Below are positions 55,799 through 64,000 of a DNA stretch of 64,000 nucleotides, one piece after another. The notes under the pieces are model-generated. The model was not told the origin of the DNA, ran no database searches, and was given only the letters and a program-made list of their open reading frames with translations. Origin of the DNA: Epiperipatus broadwayi (Eukaryota; Onychophora; Udeonychophora; Euonychophora; Peripatidae); assembly GCA_028023455.1 (NCBI GenBank), contig JAQFVV010012496.1, forward strand, positions 1,178,001 through 1,242,000, given 5' to 3'. Made by a program: the position numbers and the translations under genes. Numbering within the stretch: the first letter of the stretch is position 1; each line of letters opens with the position of its first letter.

Positions 55799-58296
55799 TG
55801 TGCCAGTCAAAACATGCTTATCCATCTAACACGAGCTGGAACTCACAAAATGTACTTCAAACCCAGTCGAGCCCGAGATTTTGGTCAGGGACCAGCCTGG
55901 ATTCGAACCCACTCTCCAAGCCCCAGATCTAACACCCAATGGATAACATAACAATGGTAGCACACGAGATTTAATTCTTCATCCGGCCCACTAGCAAATC
56001 GGAGAAAACAATAAGACTCATGGACTTAAACATATATATAAACAACTTAAATACTAGACATTCCACAGATAAAATCTAACATATTTAAATAATAGGGGCT
56101 TTACTAATGAATACTTATGGGCAATTAGTGAATTGGATTGATTTAATAATGAGACAGAAACTGATATATGATGAATTAAAATATATTTATTGACAATTGT
56201 TGTTGGCAAATGCGCGCAGGCATTTTATTTATAAAGTAACATTACTCTAGGCCAATAATTGATACGTTGGCTATTATTTAATTGCTCCAATATTATTTAA
56301 TGGAAACAAATAGCCCTACTATATAACTAATCACTACATTAACTTTTACCAGTTATGCCCTTTCATCATCAGTTCGTGTGGCTATTGTACGTGAAATCAA
56401 ACCAAGTCTGGAGTGAAGCTTAATAATACGTCTTAATTATAATAAATTTATATTAACTATGGGCTTTTAAAGCATCCCAGATAGCTTTAGATCGAATGGG
56501 TTTTCAAGAATGCTTCGGTTCAATGCCGAAGATTGCATATTAGGGAGGAAAGAGTTGGCTATAACGATTTTACTAATACGCTAGGCACAAGTGAAATATA
56601 ATAATAAAGTGGCTCTATGGATGGAAGAATAGTTTTAGGGTTTTTGTCACAAACAACGGTTTACCCAAGAACCGGTCGTCATGCTGCTAATGGGGAACCT
56701 TTATTTGGTTCAGAGGTGGGGGACTTACGTGCTAATCTGGCCCGTAGCTCAGACTTCGCTACTGCACTACCCATAAGAGATGTGCTGGCAACGCCGTGGC
56801 TCCATCTTATATATGTATAAAAAAAAACAGCACAACGAGGAAATCTAAATAAGTTTCACATCCGCCAAGCCGAAGGATATTATAAATTAAAGATCATATA
56901 TTAAATGAACACTAGATCATCAGCTTGATCAAAAGAGCCAACTCTTCTGTAGCATGAGAAATACGATATGCTACTGACAGGAATATATATAGATACAAAC
57001 TTTACTTTATCCCGTTCAATCTCTTTAGTTATCTATAACTACTCAACTTTTAAAAGGGGGAAAAGTATATTTAATAGGGGACTTACGAATACTTAACTAA
57101 AAAAATATACTTATGATCGCACTCCAGGCTAGTTTAATCTTTAGTAACATAATCAATAAAGGTTGAAAAGCCACATTTTATATTTATATTAATTAATTTA
57201 CTAAATGACAAAATTATGAATTTGGGTTTCGAAACAGCGCACGAAATGACGCTATATGGATAATAATATGAAGATTTTAAATTTATATGTTTAAAAACAT
57301 ATTAATAATTAAATGCACGCCGTTTCGAAACATAGGCATAACTAATAATAAATAAAATAAGCAAAAGAAAAGCAAAATATAATTGCAGTGATTAAATTAT
57401 ATAGCAAAACATTAATTAACAGAAATTTAGCAAAAGTATTTCATTTATAGAATTAAAATATTTTAGGAAACAATTTAGACAGTTTACACTATTGTATTAG
57501 CAAAAAGTATTTCATTTAAATATTATTTCGAAAACAATTTAGATAGAAATTTCAATAATATGGTTAGCTAACCTGTTTTTGAAGAAATAATGAATGTTTT
57601 TGAAATGCACACAGAGCTCTGTGATTTTAAATAATACTAAAATAGTTCTGTAGCTAAGGAGAGATTCGAGCTGGAAATGAAGGTGACTTCTTTGGCGGCT
57701 TATGGCATCTTCAATTTAGTTGGGAGACGATTTTTAAAATAGTGTTTGTTTAGCTGGATTGAAATCGGAACGAAGGCAAATAAATTATTTTTACGGCTTA
57801 TGGCATCTTCAAATTTAGTTGGTGTAAGCTTGGTTGTTCCTTTGGCATTTGATGGATTGAACTAGGCGTTCCATCACGGGAAAGCAGCAAAATTTTGCCT
57901 GACTTTAGCCAGACATGTTAAGGTTGAACAAATATAAAGCTTCTCCTGTTGACTCTCTTCAAAAGTAAGATGGATTCTCTCTTCCCGCTTAAAATAAGGC
58001 CTATTTATATCCTTCTACTAAACTTTAACACCTTTCTGGAATTTCGTAAACCTCGGGACCAATTGACTTTTTAATTAAAGCAAAATAATATAATTCAATT
58101 TCTACAACAACTGATAAAATCTCCGAGGTGTTATATTTAATTTCCTTAAAAAAATGTATCAAAATATATAAACTATATAATTTGATTCATTTTCATTAAT
58201 TAAATTCCTTTTCAGGTGTTATTACTTAGCAGAAGGAACGGTATTCTGATTTAATGAAAAAGTCCTTTGTTGCAAACAAAAATCAATCAGAAAACA
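55799..58296 (-). repeat. Long terminal repeat (3' LTR of a minus-strand element)
   Basis: Matches 61557-64000 throughout to 58241. The likely full end is 58296, giving TG...CA termini (AGAAAACA at the right) directly before a purine-rich tract on the minus strand. On the minus strand a B-box-like GGGTTCGAATCC lies near 55910, close to the LTR's 3' end. The plus-strand frame at 56617-56820 is inside the LTR and is not conserved as coding: a 3-bp insertion and a core change distinguish the copies. Confidence 0.85.
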
Positions 58297-58312
58297 GATT
58301 TTACTTTTTTAC
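58297..58312 (-). promoter_or_regulatory. Candidate polypurine tract
   Basis: On the minus strand GGGTAAAAAAGTAAAATC precedes the proposed LTR start TGTTTTCTG. Position fits second-strand priming; the boundary is inferred because the other LTR copy ends outside the window. Confidence 0.4.
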
Positions 58313-58319
58313 CCGGGTG

Positions 58320-59160
58320 TGTCACTAATTAATATCTTGTTTACAAAAATTCTCATTTTTAATTGCGAACAGATAATTCTTATTTTATAAAACTAAATAA
58401 CTTTTAACATATTTGTTTATTAAAAAAAAAAAAGCAAATTTAAAGAAAATACTTGTTTCAACTATATATGTAAAACATTAAATCAGAAAACCGTTAAATA
58501 AATTAAAGAAAACATTTACATTACTTTTATTTAAACTTAAATATATATGAATCATTTTGCCGCTATTCCAAGGTTTAAATTATCCATCCACATACGAATA
58601 TTATAGCGAATATAATTAAAAATTGACTGAAAATTTATAAAACATTTTATAATAATTTATGAGCATTTCTCCGCTATAATTTTATCAAACCTGTCTAATT
58701 ATAGCGTGTTTTCGTATGTAAATGGATGATGCCATTCAAGCGGCCATTGTAGCAAAGTTTTCCCGCTCGACTTATATATGACATTTTTACATATGACATT
58801 TCTACATTTAAGATAGGTTCGAAACTAGTTCAGACGAGTAGGTCATTAGGTTGATGGTGAAACGGAAAGGGATTGGAGATTTCCGTTTCATATCAGTAAA
58901 CTTAGTAAAAAAAAACAAATAAAAAAAAAAGACTTTACTTATATAAACACGGAGCTAAATTATGGCTTCTTTTTACGTATAAACTCATGACCTAATCCTA
59001 CGCTAAACTTATGATAATACATCATACTGGATTACACTATATAATAAATTTAATGCTTCTCACAATTATCAATACACATAATGAAATTATCGGTTATTAG
59101 TAAATATTTTAAACTTAAACAGATATATACCCAAACGAGTATACATCTTTGTCAAAATAA
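58320..59160 (-). other. Internal non-coding region of the LTR element
   Basis: AT-rich, no open frame. Holds an inverted pair TTATAGCGAATATAATT / AATTATAGCGTGTTTTCG near 58600-58710. The place where pol would be expected is empty. Confidence 0.5.
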
Positions 59161-59174
59161 TGGATATGTTTTTA

Positions 59175-59460
59175 TATATAGATAAAATATAATGTGTGTA
59201 ATATATAAAGTGTATATAGATAAAATATAGAGTGTAAAATATATATGTAAGGTATATAAATAAAGTATAAAACGTATAATATATAATGTATAATAAAATA
59301 AAAAGTGTTAATATATCTGTATAAAATATGAAGTGTACAATATATAAAGTGGGTGCACCTATAAAGTGTATATAGATAAAATATAGAGTGTATAATATAT
59401 AAATATAAAAGGGTATGTGTATATATAAAGTGCATAATATATATAAAAGGTATATAAAAA
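59175..59460. repeat. Degenerate AT-rich minisatellite in the LTR element
   Basis: Repeats of TATAGATAAAATATAGAGTG with ATAATATATAAAGTG, period near 38-40 bp and variable. It produces a Tyr/His/Ile/Leu minus-strand frame that is not a gene. Confidence 0.8.
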
Positions 59461-59493
59461 GATCAAATCACACACACAAAAAAAACTAACAAT

Positions 59494-60570
59494 TTAAATA
59501 GGATCTGGGGGTTGCTTAAAAAATAACTCCATGCCGGGGTTGAAACAACATCCCGATAGATCATCATCATCATCAGTTGTCCAACCTTCTTCATATTCTT
59601 CTTTCAACCTCATAGGAGATCGCTTAGGGTGCATTGTCAGACTTAGTGCGAATTCGCTGCCTTCATACGGTATCTCGTTATGCAGTTCGACATTCTTTTC
59701 TTCCGTAGGTGCTTTTTCCCATTCCTTGCTTTGACTTTGCGCCGTCACTTGAGATTCGTTCCTTTCCAACCCAAGTTGTTCTTCATACCGGTAAAATGTG
59801 CTATTTTCATCATCCATCTGGAACTTATGTTCGCTTAAAAATTCATTTTCTTTGACTATGGTACTTTGCTGATCGACTTTGGCTTCGCTCTCTCTAAAAT
59901 TATTTTTATTATCATCTTCACTCTGGCCAATAATTTGCACTCCCTCCTGTCTATTAAGTTTGTTAGCTTGGTAATCACTAGCAAAGTTGCTTTCCTTTTC
60001 TCTCTCTTCTTTCATTTCTGCTACATCTTTCAACTCTTGAGTATACGCTGTCACAACGTTTTCTTCTTTGGCAGCCATTTGATTTTTTTGTATGAAATTT
60101 TCTTTGATTTCATGTATTTCATTTCTGATTTCCTTTTGAGTCTCTTCACACTCTTGGAATTTGCTGCCTAATTCTACACCAACTTCATAAACCTCGTCTA
60201 TCACATTCTTTTCTTGACATTCTACCTTCTCTACTAAGGTCTTAACTTCTTTCATTATGACCCTATCTTGATTATTTTCCACTTGACTTGTCGGTAACGT
60301 TTCCTTGAATTCTCTCGTAACTTTATATTTATGCTGGCCGCTGACTGATAGCTTAATTTCTTTGATTAGGGCCTCAAATCTTTGCTCAAATTTTTGATCC
60401 CTTTCCTCCATTTTCTGATCCTTTTCCTTGGCATCCTGTCTAAGTTGTCTCAGCAACCAGTTAAAATCCCAGCCTTCCTGCTTAACCTCCATAGGTGTCT
60501 GTTCCGATATTTTTGTAACTAAATTCTCTGGCATAGCTACAGTTTTTGTTATCTTGTACAATCCTTTCAA
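59494..60570 (-). CDS. Gag-like coiled-coil protein of the LTR retrotransposon
   Basis: 358 codons, uninterrupted, the longest balanced frame near the element. A second in-frame Met at residue 13 could also start it. Residues about 30-75 (WDFNWLLRQLRQDAKEKDQK followed by MEERDQKFEQRFEALIKEIK) are strongly heptad-like and charged, as in the N-terminal coiled coils of some Gag proteins. The rest is acidic with further coiled segments, a DDDDD run near residue 333 and a Cys pair (GCCF) but no CCHC zinc knuckle. It lies about 1 kb after the minus-strand 5' LTR, where gag is expected. There is no following pol frame. I infer a structural role in particle assembly; no family is recognised with certainty. 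Confidence 0.6.
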   Translation of the reverse strand: MKGLYKITKTVAMPENLVTKISEQTPMEVKQEGWDFNWLLRQLRQDAKEKDQKMEERDQKFEQRFEALIKEIKLSVSGQHKYKVTREFKETLPTSQVENNQDRVIMKEVKTLVEKVECQEKNVIDEVYEVGVELGSKFQECEETQKEIRNEIHEIKENFIQKNQMAAKEENVVTAYTQELKDVAEMKEEREKESNFASDYQANKLNRQEGVQIIGQSEDDNKNNFRESEAKVDQQSTIVKENEFLSEHKFQMDDENSTFYRYEEQLGLERNESQVTAQSQSKEWEKAPTEEKNVELHNEIPYEGSEFALSLTMHPKRSPMRLKEEYEEGWTTDDDDDLSGCCFNPGMELFFKQPPDPI

Positions 60571-61556
60571 AATTTTTATTATTTTGTACCTAATAAATAT
60601 TTGATTTTTAAAACTTTTGTACTTTTAATACGGCTGTTTGCTGCTCTCCCCCTTCAAGAACGACTCGTTCACTTCCATCCCAACTCTATGCCTAACTCAC
60701 TAATATATCTATAAGCCTACACCTTCATCTCGATGCCCGTCCAACATATAATGAATTTTAAAAAAAAATTTTCGTGCCCAACTTTTTATTTTATAAAACA
60801 TATTAAACTTTTTATTTAAAAAAAAAAAAAAATCCCCTCTTTTTTCTAGCTTTAATAAAATATACGAAAAATTTAAAAAAATCTTTTTTTCTTTTTTCGT
60901 CTATATATCTAAAGTATAACACATTTTAATATTAAAGATGACTTAATAAAAATTTAACTCACCCCCGCTCTCTTCTTCCAGCTGTTTTTTTTATTTTATC
61001 ATTATATATATACTTAAATGGTTCATGCTTATGACCTAATTTCGTTTACCCGTCTGCACCAATTTCAAACCTTTTAACTTTTGGTTAATTTGACGTTACT
61101 TTTATATATATATTTCTTACTCATTCTAAATCACTCCAATTCATAAAAATACTTTGATAAAACAATGAGACCCCCCTTTTCTTTTAATCTAAATTTCTTT
61201 TCTCTGCTCCCTAATGACAAATTTAAAGGAGGATGACTTATAACTTGATCAGTCATCCTCGGGTGCCAGTCACTAGTGAACAGGAAAGGCACAAAATAAA
61301 TTTAATAATTTTTTTTGCTATATACACACAAAAGTCCATAACTCAGAGTATGTAGGTGTTTACATCGAAGCCTCACTTGGTCGTCCAAACGCGGAAAAAA
61401 AATCTTACATATATACATTATTCAAAAAAAAATTTGACTCAAAATCATTAATTTTGACCAAAAGAATTATATATATACTCCATAATCTCTTCAGGGGTGG
61501 AAATGAGTTACAAGCCCCATGATTTGGGCGTCCAAACGCGGAAAAAAAAAAACCTA
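60571..61556 (-). promoter_or_regulatory. Leader of the LTR element
   Basis: About 985 bp between the 5' LTR and the Gag-like ORF, rich in T and A runs. It contains a perfect 10-bp hairpin (GAGGATGACT at 61229-61238 with AGTCATCCTC at 61251-61260, loop 12), a position where packaging signals occur. It also contains two copies of CGTCCAAACGCGG (61382-61394 and 61529-61541), the second 15 bp from the LTR. Read on the minus strand, TTTGGACGCCCAAATC at 61520-61535 could be a primer-binding site starting TGG, but I cannot name the tRNA. Confidence 0.45.
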
Positions 61557-64000
61557 TGTGCCAGTCAAAACATGCTTATCCATCTAACACGAGCTGGAAC
61601 TCACAAAATGTACTTCAAACCCAGTCGAGCCCGAGATTTTGGTCAGGGACCAGCCTGGATTCGAACCCACTCTCCAAGCCCCAGATCTAACACCCAATGG
61701 ATAACATAACAATGGTAGCACACGAGATTTAATTCTTCATCCGGCCCACTAGCAAATCGGAGAAAACAATAAGACTCATGGACTTAAACATATATATAAA
61801 CAACTTAAATACTAGACATTCCACAGATAAAATCTAACATATTTAAATAATAGGGGCTTTACTAATGAATACTTATGGGCAATTAGTGAATTGGATTGAT
61901 TTAATAATGAGACAGAAACTGATATATGATGAATTAAAATATATTTATTGACAATTGTTGTTGGCAAATGCACGCAGGCATTTTATTTATAAAGTAACAT
62001 TACTCTAGGCCAATAATTGATACGTTGGCTATTATTTAATTGCTCCAATATTATTTAATGGAAACAAATAGCCCTACTATATAACTAATCACTACATTAA
62101 CTTTTACCAGTTATGCCCTTTCATCATCAGTTCATGTGGCTATTGTACGTGAAATCAAACCAAGTCTGGAGTGAAGCTTAATAATACGTCTTAATTATAA
62201 TAAATTTATATTAACTATGGGCTTTTAAAGCGTCCCAGATAGCTTTAGATCGAACGGGTTTTCAAGAATGCTTCGGTTCAATGCCGAAGATTGCATATTA
62301 GGGAGGAAAGAGTTGGCTATAATGATTTTACTAATACGCTAGGCACAAGCGAAATATAATAATAAAGTGGCTCTGCGGATGGAAGAATAGTTTTAGGGTT
62401 TTTGTGACAAACAACGGTTTACCCAAGAACCGGTCATCATGCTGCTAATGGGGAACCTTTATTTGGTTCAGAGGCGGGGGACTTACATGCTAATCTGGCC
62501 CGTAGCTCAGACTTCGCTACTGCACTACCCATAAGAGAAGATGTGCTGGCAACGCCGTGGCTCCATCTTATATATGTATATAAAAAACAGCACAACGAGG
62601 AAATCTAAATAAGTTTCACATCCGCCAAGCCGAAGGATATTATAAATTAAAGATCATATATTAAATGAACACTAGATCATCAGCTTGATCAAAAGAGCCA
62701 ACTCTTCTGTAGCATGAGAAATACGATATGCTACTGACAGGAATATATATAGATACAAACTTTACTTTATCCCGTTCAATCTCTTTAGTTATCTATAACT
62801 ACTCAACTTTTAAAAGGGGGAAAAGTATATTTAATAGGGGACTTACGAATACTTAACTAAAAAAATATACTTATGATCGCACTCCAGGCTAGTTTAATCT
62901 TTAGTAACATAATCAATAAAGGTTGAAAAGCCACATTTTATATTTATATTAATTAATTTACTAAATGACAAAATTATGAATTTGGGTTTCGAAACAGCGC
63001 ACGAAATGATGCTATATGAATAATAATACGAAGATTTTAAATTTATATGTTTAAAAACATATTAATAATTAAATGCACGCCGTTTCGAAACATAGGCATA
63101 ACTAATAATAAATAAAATAAGCAAAAGAAAAGCAAAATATAATTGCAGTGATTAAATTATATAGCAAAACATTAATTAACAGAAATTTAGCAAAAGTATT
63201 TCATTTATAGAATTAAAATATTTTAGGAAACAATTTAGACAGTTTACACTATTGTATTAGCAAAAAGTATTTCATTTAAATATTATTTCGAAAACAATTT
63301 AGATAGAAATTTCAATAATATGGTTAGCTAACTTGTTTTTGAAGAAATAATGAATGTTTTTGAAATGCACACAGAGCTCTGCGATTTTAAATAATACTAA
63401 AATAGTTCTGTAGCTAAGGAGAGATTCGAGCTGGAAACGAAGGTGACTTTTTTGGCGGCTTATGGCATCTTCAATTTAGTTGGGAGACGATTTTTAAAAT
63501 AGTGTTTGTTTAGCTGGATTGAAATCGGAACGAAGGCAAATAAATTATTTTTACGGCTTATGGCTTCTTCAAATTTAGTTGGTGTAAGCTTGGTTGTTCC
63601 TTTGGCATTTGATGGATTGAACTAGGCGTTCCATCACGGGAAAGCAGCAAAATTTTGCCTGACTTTAGCCAGACATGTTAAGGTTGAACAAATATAAAGC
63701 TTCTCCTGTTGACTCTCTTCAAAAGTAAGATGGATTCTCTCTTCCCACTTAAAATAAGGCCTATTTATATCCTTCTACTAAACTTTAACACCTTTCTGGA
63801 ATTTCGTAAACCTCGGGACCAATTGACTTTTAATTAAAGCAAAATAATATAATTCAATTTCTACAACAACTGATAAAATCTCCGAGGTGTTATATTTAAT
63901 TTCCTTAAAAAAATGTATCAAAATATATAAACTATATAATTTGATTCATTTTCATTAATTAAATTCCTTTTCAGGTGTTATTACTTAGCAGAAGGAACGG
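61557..64000 (-). repeat. Long terminal repeat (5' LTR of a minus-strand element), cut by the window edge
   Basis: About 99% identical to 55799-58241. Of the 21 substitutions, 15 are CpG against TpG or CpA, with the CpG lost about equally often in either copy. In transcription orientation its missing start lies beyond 64000. Confidence 0.85.

Larger units (their letters stand above)
55799..64000 (-). mobile_element. Young non-autonomous LTR retrotransposon (runs past the window edge)
   Basis: Two direct copies of about 2.5 kb start at 55799 and 61557 with TGTGCCAGTC and enclose about 3.3 kb. The second is cut by the window at 64000. The internal part has one intact ORF on the minus strand and no protease, reverse transcriptase, RNase H or integrase, so the element needs enzymes from elsewhere (LARD-like organisation). 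Orientation is taken from the ORF. The two LTRs differ by 21 substitutions and four small length differences in about 2440 bp, so the insertion is recent. Confidence 0.85.

Noticed and set aside
56617-56820. 67-codon frame in the LTR, and the frame at 61497-61709
   Set aside because: They lie within or across the LTR on the strand opposite to the element's ORF. The equivalent frame in the other LTR is changed by a 3-bp insertion and substitutions.
59172-59435. Minus-strand Tyr/Ile/His-rich frame in the LTR element
   Set aside because: Arises from the AT-rich minisatellite; no homologous domain and no start context.
55799-64000. Segmental duplication instead of an LTR element
   Set aside because: The two copies begin with TG, a matching CA end and purine tract can be placed, and an intact Gag-like ORF lies between in the expected position, so an LTR element is more likely. 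Without the right edge this is not final.

Overview
The window is AT-rich, repeat-saturated DNA from an invertebrate animal. The evidence is the element content: Penelope-like elements with GIY-YIG endonucleases, RTE-like and Jockey/CR1/R1-like non-LTR elements, a mariner relic, tRNA-derived SINEs, spliceosomal-type splice sites and long microsatellites. The phylum cannot be fixed from this window. There are no bacterial operons and no complete host gene. The only plausible host coding sequence is one exon at 43444-43650. Almost everything else is mobile DNA in layers, with younger elements inserted into older ones.

The main result is a set of short repeat families that carry hammerhead-ribozyme (HHR) cores: CTGANGA, a short stem II, then GAAA. 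One family (E; 119-1262, 23275-23610, 25060-25985, 54155-54655) has an essentially canonical type I hammerhead, with paired changes in stems I and III between copies. Other families (A, B, C, G) have variant or decayed cores. Most copies are fold-back elements with one hammerhead facing outward in each arm, and others are head-to-tail arrays (10843-11560, 25060-25985, 51955-52620). Eleven fold-back insertions have exact target-site duplications of 13-18 bp and a twelfth has a 16-bp duplication with one mismatch. This is unlike cut-and-paste MITEs and resembles target-primed retrotransposition. Three Penelope-like GIY-YIG coding regions (20498-20825, 36064-37245, 53045-53720) lie among them, and two have hammerhead motifs about 0.5 kb downstream of their 3' ends on the same strand. 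I infer a retrozyme-like or Penelope-dependent family of non-autonomous ribozyme elements.

Layout. 0-7 kb: a family E array, family B and D repeats, and an RTE-like LINE relic on the minus strand broken by two family A insertions. 7-10 kb: tetranucleotide and 36-bp satellites. 10-26 kb: fold-backs of several families, a Penelope relic, SINEs and AT-rich filler. 27.5-31.4 kb: a decayed non-LTR element lying inside an (AAT)n microsatellite, next to about 745 bp of (GAA)n. 32-40 kb: fold-backs, a nearly intact but 5'-truncated Penelope ORF and an R1/Jockey-like relic. 42-50 kb: RTE relic, candidate exon, mariner relic with internal tandem repeats, an hAT-like element and a dense cluster of family A copies. 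50-55 kb: LINE relics, SINE, ribozyme array, Penelope relic and a family E fold-back.

55.8-64 kb: a young, non-autonomous LTR retrotransposon on the minus strand. Its LTRs are about 2.5 kb and about 99% identical, it has one intact Gag-like coiled-coil ORF and no pol, and it runs off the right edge. Of the 21 substitutions I counted between its LTRs, 15 are CpG to TpG/CpA changes, which points to germline CpG methylation.
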